Shown here in pieces: positions 19,106 to 26,306 of a stretch of DNA of 43,506 nucleotides. A model generated the notes under the pieces. That model was not told the DNA's origin. It made no database searches and worked only from the letters and a program-made list of their open reading frames with translations. Position 1 is the stretch's first letter. Each line of letters starts with the position of its first letter. The translations under genes were made by a program, and so were the position numbers. Origin of the DNA: a virus; IMG/VR virus record IMGVR_UViG_3300023223_000185, positions 1 through 43,506 of that record; one strand, 5' to 3'.

Positions 19106-19303
19106 ATGGAAAAATCATCTACAGCTTCAAGTACCAGGACTATCATTAGGTTTAGTCGGGAGGAAACCATTACGGCGTTGAAAGAATACGCAGAACGTAA
19201 TGGCGAGACTCTCCCTGATGGAAGGTTTTTTGTATGGTCACCGTCGTCTGGCGATTCTATATGTGAACGCGACAGCTTAACTACGCTGGGCGTAGATCAT
19301 TGA
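19106..19303 (+). CDS. 65-aa small protein
   Basis: A TAAGAAAGGAAAAAC ribosome-binding site leads to MEKSSTASSTRTIIRFSREETITALKEYA. The REE-x-x-x-AL-x-EY helix and a final β stretch suggest a small DNA- or RNA-binding fold. No family is recognised. Confidence 0.6.
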   Translation: MEKSSTASSTRTIIRFSREETITALKEYAERNGETLPDGRFFVWSPSSGDSICERDSLTTLGVDH

Positions 19304-19315
19304 AGTAGCGAAATA

Positions 19316-19384
19316 GCGAAGTAGGCAGCGGGTAGCTGCATACGGTGCAAGCGACCACAGTGATGATCCCGTTGCCCGCTTCGC
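19316..19384 (+). ncRNA. structured intergenic element (69 nt)
   Basis: A long hairpin is built of GCGAAG/CTTCGC (19316-19321 with 19379-19384), an internal loop, GGCA/TGCC (19324-19327 with 19373-19376), a 1-nt mismatch and CGGG/CCCG (19329-19332 with 19368-19371). The 35-nt apical part holds a TGCA-N5-TGCA stem. It is not followed by a T-run, so it is not a terminator. It could be a leader-regulating RNA or small RNA upstream of the gene at 19399. Confidence 0.5.
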
Positions 19385-19398
19385 AGTAGGAGAGTGTG

Positions 19399-19506
19399 AT
19401 GACCGATGAACAAGTTAAGCAGATCGTAGATGCGATACAGACTTTCAACATTTCCCTTTTGATAAGCCTATTAGGGGTCATTCTTGCTATTTGTACAAGG
19501 AAATAA
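19399..19506 (+). CDS. 35-aa single-helix membrane protein
   Basis: A GTAGGAGAGTGTG ribosome-binding site precedes ATG 19399. An acidic/amphipathic start MTDEQVKQIVDAIQTF is followed by one helix (ISLLISLLGVILAICT) and a basic end. It resembles phage mini membrane proteins. Confidence 0.5.
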   Translation: MTDEQVKQIVDAIQTFNISLLISLLGVILAICTRK

Positions 19507-19508
19507 AA

Positions 19509-19733
19509 ATGACCGAGCCGACGATCTGCGTGAAGTGTAAGCACTTCCTCGACGAAGAATTGATCGAGCCAATAGCTTTCCCGTCGATTTGTAAACTCGC
19601 AAGAATCGAGGCTGGTTGGGAAGCTATAGATTACCCAACAGGCGTAAAAATAAGGAGCTTTTGTTGCGAGGACATCAACCACGGCAAATGTCCGCACTTT
19701 GCGAAACCAGAAACGGAGGTGGATTATGGATGA
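19509..19733 (+). CDS. 74-aa Cys-rich zinc protein
   Basis: ATG 19509 gives MTEPTICVKCKHFLDEELIEP. Cysteines at CVKC, then C (SICKLA), CC and C (GKCPHF) give six cysteines. The C-x2-C-x-H/Y-F opening with later ...C-P-H-F is typical of small phage proteins with a zinc fold. It overlaps the next gene. Confidence 0.65.
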   Translation: MTEPTICVKCKHFLDEELIEPIAFPSICKLARIEAGWEAIDYPTGVKIRSFCCEDINHGKCPHFAKPETEVDYG

Positions 19734-20262
19734 AACAACAAGAAAAGAAAAAGAAATGATACTCGCAGGCGGGGGGCAGTACGCACGCAAGGGTGACACC
19801 CCCGCCCCCGACCAGGCGGTAGCGAGGGGGTTGCTGGAAGCACTGAAAGAGGAAGAATATCAAATAAACAGACTATGTGAAGCTAAGGATAAAAATATGG
19901 GCGTGTGTTGGGATATGCCCAGCTGCTTGGCGACGCGGGATAGGTTGCGTCAAGCAATATCAGAGGCCGAAGCCCAACTCGGCGAGCCGGAGGAAATCCT
20001 ACGGGATAACATCAAAGTATCTAAAGAAACCTTACCGGATGGAACGGAATTAACCTTCATGTCTAAGCCGGAGATGCTGGAGTTTGAGATACACAAGTAC
20101 AAATCAGAATGTTATCTTAGTTATCGTTTGGCTGGTTACTATTGCAGAACAACTTTTTCAGTAGTCGTGTATGACGAGCTTCCATCTGTAGCCCACGCCA
20201 TCGCCAAAAGTCTGGGAATGGTCGCCGCGTTCCCGAAGGAGAAATCAGATGAAAGTGCATAA
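19726..20262 (+). CDS. 178-aa protein, shares VARGLL block with 14460 gene
   Basis: ATG 19726 follows ACGGAGGTGGATT. Residues 24-70 (QAVARGLLEALKEE ... ATRDRLRQAISEAEAQL) resemble the block in the 14460 gene. The remainder is β/α (EFEIHKYKSECYLSYRLAGYYCRTTFSVVV). It may bind a partner through the shared helical block. Function is unknown. Confidence 0.65.
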   Translation: MDETTRKEKEMILAGGGQYARKGDTPAPDQAVARGLLEALKEEEYQINRLCEAKDKNMGVCWDMPSCLATRDRLRQAISEAEAQLGEPEEILRDNIKVSKETLPDGTELTFMSKPEMLEFEIHKYKSECYLSYRLAGYYCRTTFSVVVYDELPSVAHAIAKSLGMVAAFPKEKSDESA

Positions 20263-20437
20263 ACAGGGGGAAACATACTCTTACGTTTCATTTGGTGCGA
20301 CTCCTTACACTTCTTATTATACCGTATGTGGGTTGAATGTGCATCGTGACTCTAATCTCGAAACTGTAGAAACATGGCGTGGTATTCCAAAAAAGAAACG
20401 GTGCCTCAACTGCCTCAAGCGGAAGGAGAAAGGATGA
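20249..20437 (+). CDS. 62-aa small protein with CxxC
   Basis: The start at 20249 overlaps the upstream gene. It has aromatic β strands (YSYVSFGATPYTSYYTVCGL) and a CLNCLKRKE end; with the earlier Cys and His it could form a zinc site. No family is recognised. Confidence 0.55.
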   Translation: MKVHKQGETYSYVSFGATPYTSYYTVCGLNVHRDSNLETVETWRGIPKKKRCLNCLKRKEKG

Positions 20438-20538
20438 AACGACTATGGTGCTGGATGTTTCACGGTTGGGCGTGGGTAGAAATGTATGAGCAGCCCGACA
20501 GGATGATATGCGTTGTATGTGGAAGGACGAAACAATGA
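20434..20538 (+). CDS. 34-aa Trp/Cys miniprotein
   Basis: Overlaps the previous stop and has an AAGGAGAAAGG ribosome-binding site. MKRLWCWMFHGWAWVEM ... CVVCGRTKQ contains CxxC plus an earlier Cys and His, consistent with a zinc knuckle. The pattern W-C-x-x-x-H-x-W recalls short phage proteins of this kind. Confidence 0.5.
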   Translation: MKRLWCWMFHGWAWVEMYEQPDRMICVVCGRTKQ

Positions 20539-20591
20539 CAACGAGCGACGGAAAATGGAAGTGGATACTAATTGATACTAATGACTACTAA
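20535..20591 (+). CDS. 18-aa ORF
   Basis: Coupled start on the previous stop (ATGACAACG), reading MTTSDGKWKWILIDTNDY. Too short to judge; listed for completeness. Confidence 0.2.
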   Translation: MTTSDGKWKWILIDTNDY

Positions 20592-20732
20592 AATTAGTAT
20601 TCAAGTGCGTTTCCAGCCCCTAAACGCGGGTTGCAGGATATTGGACCCTTTGGCGGTTTATAGTGTATAATTCAAACAGCTGCGTCCGTCGGCGACACAG
20701 CGAGAATTCCGTCTGATACGGATTGATTTAGA
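20592..20732 (+). other. intergenic region before the lysis-like group
   Basis: This 141-nt gap contains a candidate promoter (20641-20671) and a short dyad AAT-CCGT ... ACGG-ATT near 20706-20725. No gene is seen. It separates early genes from the group with holin-like and lipoprotein genes, so it may start a separate transcript. Confidence 0.5.
20641..20671 (+). promoter_or_regulatory. candidate sigma70-type promoter
   Basis: TTGGAC (20641-20646) and a perfect TATAAT (20666-20671) are separated by 19 nt, slightly long. It would begin a transcript for the genes from 20733 on. Confidence 0.45.
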
Positions 20733-20951
20733 ATGGGTGACTGTAAAGGTAACGGTTGGGATCAACACAAGATCGATGTATTGAACAGGCTGGACAAAAT
20801 AGAGAAAACGCAAGAGGCGCAGACTAAATGGCTAACTAAGATTCATACGCTCGTACAAGTCGGGCGTGCTTCACTCTGGGCGACTGTTGTCACGGTGTCT
20901 TTTATAATCTCGGCCGTGATAAGCGTTGCCGCGATATACTTTAACAAATAA
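20733..20951 (+). CDS. 72-aa XhlA-like membrane protein
   Basis: A coiled N-terminal part (HKIDVLNRLDKIEKTQEAQTKW) precedes one membrane segment near the C-terminus (LWATVVTVSFIISAVISVAAI). This helix-then-anchor layout is seen in the XhlA/haemolysin and phage MHB-type accessory lysis proteins. It heads the late-early lysis-like cluster. The role is inferred from layout only. Confidence 0.55.
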   Translation: MGDCKGNGWDQHKIDVLNRLDKIEKTQEAQTKWLTKIHTLVQVGRASLWATVVTVSFIISAVISVAAIYFNK

Positions 20952-20962
20952 GGAGAATCAAA

Positions 20963-21316
20963 ATGCGTAGATTATCGATTATGGCCGTATCCTTGGCCGT
21001 GGCTGGACTTTCGGCGGGCTGTGGCTTCATGGCCAAAAACGACTCTTTCTCTATGTGGGGGCCAAACAAAGACGGCGTAATACAAGACGGGAATGCAAAC
21101 GGAATGCCCCCAACGGATAGCGTAGCGAGTTTCTATATCCAAGCTCCCGAATTTATGCTCGGCGGGCGTTTGGACGCGAAGGCTGCGGCTATCGTAGTTA
21201 TTGATGGCGTTGCAGAGGTTGGGACAAACGTCGCAACGGCTGTAATTCTCCCGACATTCTCCCTGTTTAAGCCTATTGTAGAGACGATTTTCGGTCCACC
21301 AGCTAATGGCACGTAA
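20963..21316 (+). CDS. 117-aa predicted lipoprotein
   Basis: An AAGGAGAATCAAA ribosome-binding site precedes it. Signal peptide RRLSIMAVSLAVAGLSAGC has a lipobox (LSAGC, Cys20). The mature part is hydrophilic, then has hydrophobic β segments (AAAIVVIDGVAEVGTNVATAV ... FKPIVETIFGPP). A phage lipoprotein could be an outer spanin or an exclusion protein; not resolved. Confidence 0.7.
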   Translation: MRRLSIMAVSLAVAGLSAGCGFMAKNDSFSMWGPNKDGVIQDGNANGMPPTDSVASFYIQAPEFMLGGRLDAKAAAIVVIDGVAEVGTNVATAVILPTFSLFKPIVETIFGPPANGT

Positions 21317-21419
21317 GAGGCGTGAAGCCTTCATAGCCGTTGTTGAATACTTAGTGCTCTTTGCGGTCGCTGCGGCGTTCGTATTGTTCGTGTGGTACGC
21401 TAAGAACCGCACAAATTAG
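21306..21419 (+). CDS. 37-aa membrane protein
   Basis: ATG 21306 overlaps the lipoprotein stop. The basic start MARKRREAF is followed by one helix (IAVVEYLVLFAVAAAFVLFVWY) and a short basic end. Coupled to the lipoprotein, it could form a two-gene membrane unit such as a spanin pair, though it is short for an inner spanin. Confidence 0.55.
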   Translation: MARKRREAFIAVVEYLVLFAVAAAFVLFVWYAKNRTN

Positions 21420-21501
21420 AACACCCTGAAAGTTATTCTAATTTCGGGGCGATTATTGGAATGGACTGACCATTTTGTTAAGGTCAACAAAAAGGTGTGA
21501 T

Positions 21502-21795
21502 ATGAACCGACGCTCATTGTTGAAACTGATACCGGCTGTGTTCGCGGCTCCGTTGGCGTTGCTGGCGGGTAAGAAGGCGGTGGAAGCCGGGTCAGAAAAA
21601 AACATTTGGCATCCTTCAAAGAATGGACATAGCGTCCGTATGGGTAACGGACTCTCTGTCAACTATGATAAAGTATATCAATTTCATCCCAACCAAACGG
21701 TTGTGTTGCCGACCAATGGAACGATAAATGGATTGTCCGTCATGCGGGGCGATGTGATAACAATCGACAAAGATGGCGAAGTGAGCATAACATGA
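21502..21795 (+). CDS. 97-aa protein with twin-arginine-like signal
   Basis: The start at ATG 21502 has AAAAAGGTGTGATA upstream. The N-terminus MNRRSLLKLIPAVFAAPLAL is a Tat-type signal (N-R-R-S-L-L-K) with a short hydrophobic core and AGKKAVEAGS after. The mature part is β-rich (GLSVNYDKVYQFHPNQTVVLP ... GDVITIDKDGEVSIT). Export of a folded protein by a phage gene is unusual; a lipoyl-like or small β-barrel domain is possible. Confidence 0.6.
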   Translation: MNRRSLLKLIPAVFAAPLALLAGKKAVEAGSEKNIWHPSKNGHSVRMGNGLSVNYDKVYQFHPNQTVVLPTNGTINGLSVMRGDVITIDKDGEVSIT

Positions 21796-22067
21796 AAACC
21801 GAACAATGTCAGCAAAATAAATTACTCGGCGTGTCACCGAAAATGGATATATCAACCTATTTGATGATGCGGGAAGAATTGGTGATGAGTATGGCGATGA
21901 GTATGGCTATTCCACATGAACTTTTATCCAATCACAAAGGATCAACCTTAGATGGTGATCGTTTGATTATGCACTCGACTGATTTCAATGGATTCTATGC
22001 GCCTTTGTATAAGCCCAATACGGACGATACACCGGAAACCACAATTAGAATGTGGAGAGATGCCTAA
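21792..22067 (+). CDS. 91-aa small protein
   Basis: ATG 21792 overlaps the previous stop. A Met-rich helix with repeated MSMAMSMAI (residues about 33-41) follows the start. No family is recognised. Confidence 0.55.
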   Translation: MKTEQCQQNKLLGVSPKMDISTYLMMREELVMSMAMSMAIPHELLSNHKGSTLDGDRLIMHSTDFNGFYAPLYKPNTDDTPETTIRMWRDA

Positions 22068-22069
22068 CA

Positions 22070-22252
22070 ATGCCAACTAAACGCAGACATATCGACGTTG
22101 GAGTAGGATTCGTAGCGCTTACCCTGCTTATATGCTGGACGTGCATATCGAGCGGATGCAGTATCCACCTCATGTGTAAACATTACCACGATACCCAGAA
22201 GCACGTAAAAGGTATCGAAATAACAATACCGGAGAAAACAGATGAAGATTAA
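22070..22252 (+). CDS. 60-aa predicted lipoprotein
   Basis: From ATG 22070 (MPTKRRHIDVGVGFVALTLL) a signal peptide ends in a lipobox ISSGC (Cys at about residue 30). The mature part is only about 30 residues (SIHLMCKHYHDTQKHVKG…). Small lipoproteins of this kind next to holin-like genes are often outer spanins (Rz1-like), although the Pro-rich character is missing. Confidence 0.55.
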   Translation: MPTKRRHIDVGVGFVALTLLICWTCISSGCSIHLMCKHYHDTQKHVKGIEITIPEKTDED

Positions 22253-22421
22253 TGGCAATAAGACTTATATCGGAATGATCGCGGCTGGCTTATTTGGGAT
22301 CGGCATCGCTCAGGGCTGGATGTCTTGGGATGATGGATGGGTCCAAACGATAGCAGCGGTTATCGGCATGTGGTCGGGCGTTGCGATCAAGCATAGCACG
22401 GACAAGAAAAAAGCTGGGTGA
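22242..22421 (+). CDS. 59-aa holin-like membrane protein
   Basis: ATG 22242 overlaps the lipoprotein end. Two helices (TYIGMIAAGLFGIGIAQGW and VQTIAAVIGMWSGVAIKH) with a short loop and a lysine-rich end (STDKKKAG) have the size and layout of class II holins. This is the best holin candidate in the window. It was not confirmed by family. Confidence 0.65.
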   Translation: MKINGNKTYIGMIAAGLFGIGIAQGWMSWDDGWVQTIAAVIGMWSGVAIKHSTDKKKAG

Positions 22422-22422
22422 T

Positions 22423-22641
22423 ATGAAGTTAGACACTACTAATTGGCCAATATGCAACGGGTGTGGTGAAAGGTTTAATGATCCGCAGGATTGTGTTGGT
22501 CTACTTGGCCTGTGTGAATATTGCTATTATCCATCTTTAGGGCTTATAGGAACCATCAACAACCGGGCATGGGCAACCGATGAAGCGTGCAACGGCGGGT
22601 GGTCAAACGTAGTCCGTGCATATGAGGATACCAATGCTTAA
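22423..22641 (+). CDS. 72-aa zinc-finger-like protein
   Basis: ATG 22423, in the frame MKLDTTNWPICNGCGERF. Cys pairs CNGC, and CEYC about 20 residues on, form a ribbon. NWPICNGC resembles RWPICEVC of the gene at 3381, so the two may be distant paralogues. Confidence 0.6.
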   Translation: MKLDTTNWPICNGCGERFNDPQDCVGLLGLCEYCYYPSLGLIGTINNRAWATDEACNGGWSNVVRAYEDTNA

Positions 22642-22756
22642 CGACCAGCTACTCCGCGAGGCGATCTACGCAGACTTCCTAGCTCCGTGGTGGAATATCA
22701 TAGCTGAATTGACCAAGTGGTACATCGGGATACTGGCGTCGATCTTCGGTGGTTGA
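22634..22756 (+). CDS. 40-aa small membrane-associated protein
   Basis: ATG 22634 overlaps the previous stop. MLNDQLLREAIYADFLAPWW, then an amphipathic/hydrophobic helix (LTKWYIGILASIFGG). Last rightward gene; it ends 2 nt before the convergent fibre gene. Confidence 0.5.
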   Translation: MLNDQLLREAIYADFLAPWWNIIAELTKWYIGILASIFGG

Positions 22757-22758
22757 CT

Positions 22759-23433
22759 CTAGTGCATATTCGATGGGTATATGATCGGTGGATGGATGTC
22801 TGGGTTTCTTCCGTTGCCGGTCACTACCCAAGTACCCCCCGTAATTTCATCGTACAAGGCCTGCGTGTTCAAGGTGATCTGGTCACAAACAAATCTACTA
22901 TATGAAGACACTTCTGTCGTAGCCAAAAAGTGCGGGCAAAATCCGTCCGCTAACGCTTTGAAATCTCCCGCCGCGAATGTCCCGCCAATAACAGATACAT
23001 CGGCATAAGCACCGCCGCTTAAACGTGTTCCCCCAAATAAGGCAGCTAGTTGTATGGTATCAAATCCTGTAGGTGAAACGGATGTCGTTATAGTTGAACC
23101 CACCTGCACCCCATCCAAGTACAGCCGTTTATCCGTATCGCTTTTCCATTCTGCCATGATGTGAAACCACGTATTTGTGGATATTAACCCGGTTACACTT
23201 GTGGTTGATGCCAACGCGAGTCCATCGAAATACTCTAAATGTACAGAGCCATTAGAGTTCACCCTAACAAGAGAGTAATCTACTCCCCCGGAATTATCAA
23301 AATACGACATCGCGGTTCCCGAAAACAATGTCCCTCTTGGATTAAACCAAAAGGACATCTTTTCTTCGCCGCCCATAGAGAGGGAAACGGATTGTGTTAG
23401 GTGTGCGGTTCCCCCCTGTAGAAATATAGCCAT
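22759..23433 (-). CDS. LamG/concanavalin-like lectin-domain protein
   Basis: A 224-aa protein. Residues about 25-145 show a LamG/laminin-G jelly roll: FWFNPRGTLFSG ... YSLVRVNSNGSVHLEYFDG, then NTWFHIMAEWKSDTDKRLYLDGVQVG, the hallmark 'W-H/F ... YLDG'. Such domains bind glycans or form fibre tips. Overlaps the next gene upstream by 1 nt. As the last gene of the structural operon it probably gives the receptor-binding part (inference). Confidence 0.8.
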   Translation of the reverse strand: MAIFLQGGTAHLTQSVSLSMGGEEKMSFWFNPRGTLFSGTAMSYFDNSGGVDYSLVRVNSNGSVHLEYFDGLALASTTSVTGLISTNTWFHIMAEWKSDTDKRLYLDGVQVGSTITTSVSPTGFDTIQLAALFGGTRLSGGAYADVSVIGGTFAAGDFKALADGFCPHFLATTEVSSYSRFVCDQITLNTQALYDEITGGTWVVTGNGRNPDIHPPIIYPSNMH

Positions 23434-24521
23434 TATGTTTCACTCACTACAACCCAGAGTAGAAGCAGGTCGTTAGAGGCAGTGTCTGCGGCTGTTATAT
23501 CTCTAGAGAATTCCAACCGATACGGCTCACCGGCAGCCAGACTATCCATGTCGGCACCATCAGTAAACGTGATCGTTGCCTTCGCAATATCACCCGTGGT
23601 GCCGGGTATAGTGTCGGTCACTGTGTTGGCGGCTGCAAACTCATCGCCTGCTAAGATATTCTGCCCTACGTTATTTCTTCCTATGCTGACATTCAGCTTT
23701 ACATTCCCAGTGGTATCATTTTGCATTGCGTAATAAATATCTACCGTTAAACCCCCGCCACCGTAACTATCATCGAGCACGTCTGAAAAGATAGCTGTTT
23801 CGGTTACAGTGTCATCGAAGGTAAGAGCGGCCCATTCCTGAAATTGATCGGTCCCAAACCGTTCAGGTGTTGCCGAGCCTGCGTCATAGGACAAAGCCTT
23901 GAATCTGGATAGAATGGTTTGACCGGCAGCGCCGCCCGCAGCCGCTTTGTATATCGCGTTACCGGTTGCAGTGTCTTTTGTAAGTACGTGTTCGTCAGTA
24001 GCGCCAGACACCTGTGTTAGAGCATCTATCGCGGCCTGTGCGGTGGTTTCACCCGAACCACCCTTTGCGATTCCGACCGCAGCCGATAAAGCCGCGTCAG
24101 TGAGTTGGCCGCCTGTAATTGTATTAACGTGTTGGTGTTGTGCAGCAACCCAATGAGTTGCGGCAATGATTGGAACCACTAGTGTCGGCGTGGTAATGGT
24201 TGGTGAAGTTGCAAGGACAATAGCACCAGACCCCGTTGTGCCGTCTGATAAGTCAGACGCGGCAACACTCCCCAAGTCCAAGTCTACTTCGTTATTGCCC
24301 GTATCATCGTTTATGGTCAACTTCGCCGAAGCTACATTGATATTCTTAAACTCTAAATCAACGCCGGTCTTTTGTTTGAACAGACCTATCCCGGCAGTCC
24401 CGACATTGGAAGCAGTGTTTAATTCGCCAACACTACCGCCAGTACCACCGGCGCCTAATTCTGTATCAACACCATTGACGCATATTTTAAGAACACCGTT
24501 TATTCCTGCTACCTCTGTCAT
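23433..24521 (-). CDS. tail fibre protein, 362 aa
   Basis: Gly/Ala/Thr-rich β-structured protein. GSGAIVLATSPTITTPTLVVP (about residues 96-116) is a recurrent phage fibre stalk motif. A short shaft repeat IAKGGSGETTAQAAIDAL follows (the 'GGTG-type' fibre motif). The C-terminal half is a globular β domain ending LLLLWVVVSET. Its position between other tip genes supports a fibre role. Confidence 0.8.
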   Translation of the reverse strand: MTEVAGINGVLKICVNGVDTELGAGGTGGSVGELNTASNVGTAGIGLFKQKTGVDLEFKNINVASAKLTINDDTGNNEVDLDLGSVAASDLSDGTTGSGAIVLATSPTITTPTLVVPIIAATHWVAAQHQHVNTITGGQLTDAALSAAVGIAKGGSGETTAQAAIDALTQVSGATDEHVLTKDTATGNAIYKAAAGGAAGQTILSRFKALSYDAGSATPERFGTDQFQEWAALTFDDTVTETAIFSDVLDDSYGGGGLTVDIYYAMQNDTTGNVKLNVSIGRNNVGQNILAGDEFAAANTVTDTIPGTTGDIAKATITFTDGADMDSLAAGEPYRLEFSRDITAADTASNDLLLLWVVVSET

Positions 24522-24525
24522 TTAA

Positions 24526-24831
24526 TTAAACACCTGCAAGGAGATCAACTAAATCGTCTACGTTGGTTTGTATTAGGGCATCAGATGCACCCTCAATAGA
24601 AGCTAATGATGAATCTTTATTGGCTGCTAAAATTCCCCATAATACTTTTTGACTGTCTCCTGGCGGATTAGTTAATGCTTCGTTCGCCCATACTAAACGG
24701 TTGGCGTGATTGCCGGTCGCAGGGTCTTCCTGCCGTACGGTGTTTGCTGAAACAGCAATAGCCACCGATATTTTTCTCATAAGATTACGATTATTCTGTA
24801 GAGTAGAAAGTTCCGTATATGTTGCCATCAT
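24526..24831 (-). CDS. 101-aa virion-associated protein
   Basis: Preceded by an AAGGAGAAAATA ribosome-binding site. A helical protein (YTELSTLQNNRNLMRKISVAIAVSA ... RLVWANEALTNPP). RLVWAN and the pattern resemble small phage tail-tip proteins that I have seen between fibre genes. No enzymatic motif is seen. Confidence 0.6.
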   Translation of the reverse strand: MMATYTELSTLQNNRNLMRKISVAIAVSANTVRQEDPATGNHANRLVWANEALTNPPGDSQKVLWGILAANKDSSLASIEGASDALIQTNVDDLVDLLAGV

Positions 24832-24841
24832 TATTTTCTCC

Positions 24842-25621
24842 TTAATCCTCGACTAATGTAATGTCAAAATCAACCGATACGTCCGCTGTTCCTACGGATG
24901 CTTTCGCTAAAAATATAATGTCGCTCAGTGCCTCAATTCTTCTGGGATTCGCAAAGACAATCGGCTGGAATCCGCTTACCGCAATTGTTTCTTGTTGTAA
25001 TCGGTACGGCGCAAAAGGGGCAACGGCTTCCAATATATTTTCACGAATATAAAATTGAACATCAGCGGTTTTGTTGGATTCCACGTTGATTACAAAAGAC
25101 TCAATAAACGCTGTAGTGTTTAATGGAACCGAAAAACAGGATATTGTAGTCTGCGATCTGGGTACATCCGTAGCACTGATAATAGCCCAATCCTCAGTAC
25201 CGGCGGAACTCTCTATCACGATATCGTCAGCATGGGAGACGGGGGGATTCCCATCGTCCGATCCGCTTTCCGATACGAAAGCACGGAACAATCGCATAAA
25301 AGTAGCTGTCGTAGGATCGCTTTGTGTTGAACCGTCAGTCGCCAGCGACTCCGTTACAAAAGCTCCGGTTTCATCCAGCCCCTCTAAAACAACTTCTCGA
25401 CCACCAAGGCCAAACTGGGTATCGCCAACATTCCCGCCGCCTTTGATTCTTAGAGTAGTAGCATCGGTATTGGGGATTATTTCGTAAAGGCCGCCTTCGG
25501 CAATAGCAACAAAACTTGTTCCAACAGAAGGGTTCCTTCCGAACTTGTGGAGGATTGAGCTTTTGGCTACGTTACCCTTGGCTACTTCAAGATTAGGATC
25601 AGTAATTGGAAAAAAGGTCAT
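24842..25621 (-). CDS. 259-aa virion structural protein
   Basis: The start at ATG 25621 (MTFFPITDPNLEVAKGNVAK) overlaps the upstream stop (TAATG), preferred over 25636. β-rich: FGRNPSVGTSFVAIAEGGLYE, GGREVVLEGLDETGAFVTESL and NKTADVQFYIRENIL. The layout (G-R-N-P-x-V-G-T ... VxGLD) is typical of secondary tail or baseplate proteins of environmental phages. Confidence 0.65.
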   Translation of the reverse strand: MTFFPITDPNLEVAKGNVAKSSILHKFGRNPSVGTSFVAIAEGGLYEIIPNTDATTLRIKGGGNVGDTQFGLGGREVVLEGLDETGAFVTESLATDGSTQSDPTTATFMRLFRAFVSESGSDDGNPPVSHADDIVIESSAGTEDWAIISATDVPRSQTTISCFSVPLNTTAFIESFVINVESNKTADVQFYIRENILEAVAPFAPYRLQQETIAVSGFQPIVFANPRRIEALSDIIFLAKASVGTADVSVDFDITLVED

Positions 25622-26046
25622 TATATTATTTTCCACTCAATGTTATTATTGTGTATATGTGCTACACCCCTATGGCTAGTAATTACAAAGGTTGGTGATC
25701 CGTTTATTGTTTCAGAACCATCAGGATCAAGCGTTATGGTGTTCCCCGATGGGTCATCCTTGTATATCCAAAAATCCTTACCCGGTGCATCAGCCATCGC
25801 TGGCAAATCTACTATAATCCCCGCGCTTGTCGAGTCTGCGTAAATAATTTGATCGATCAGTGTAGCTGTATAATCGCCAGTGATATTAACCCAATTCTTA
25901 GTTCCTACAACCGAAGGGCCGCTTGGATCAAACCACAACCGGCCTTCACGGCAAGGCGGAGTAACTGTGGATGTACTGATACCGGGACGCCAGTTTTTAA
26001 CTACGCCGTCGGTGCTTCGATTCCGAACTAAGTTATTGCCAGCCAT
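25621..26046 (-). CDS. 141-aa fibre-like protein
   Basis: β-type composition with LWFDPSGPSVVGTKNWVNITGDYT, then VDLPAMADAPGKDFWIYKDDPSGNTITLDPDGSETI. The P-x-x-x-x-x-x-G-K-x-F/Y ... N-x-I-T-I-x-P-x-G-x-x-T-I-x-G motif is a recurrent short phage fibre or baseplate C-terminal β module. Overlaps both neighbours. Confidence 0.65.
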   Translation of the reverse strand: MAGNNLVRNRSTDGVVKNWRPGISTSTVTPPCREGRLWFDPSGPSVVGTKNWVNITGDYTATLIDQIIYADSTSAGIIVDLPAMADAPGKDFWIYKDDPSGNTITLDPDGSETINGSPTFVITSHRGVAHIHNNNIEWKII

Positions 26047-26306
26047 CTTATACCCTCGTCCACTACGCTTGAATCAATATATATTAAGCTCATATCCTCG
26101 TTTTCAAACATGATGAAATCATCGGCCTGCAAGGGTAATCCGCTTCGATCGCTTGATACTTGGCTCACGTTTTTATCACCCACCGCGATGAACCCTGTCT
26201 GCCCGGTAATAGCATAAATATATACTTTTAACGGAGTAAATGTATCAATGACCAAGGGTACTGGCTTACCAATTTCCGGCACGATTGTCCTACCCGATGT
26301 TATCAC
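26028..26306 (-). CDS. 92-aa virion protein
   Basis: A β-rich small protein (PLVIDTFTPLKVYIYAITGQTGF) that overlaps the upstream and downstream genes. No family is recognised. It sits in the run of tail-tip genes. Confidence 0.55.
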   Translation of the reverse strand: MITSGRTIVPEIGKPVPLVIDTFTPLKVYIYAITGQTGFIAVGDKNVSQVSSDRSGLPLQADDFIMFENEDMSLIYIDSSVVDEGIRWLAIT

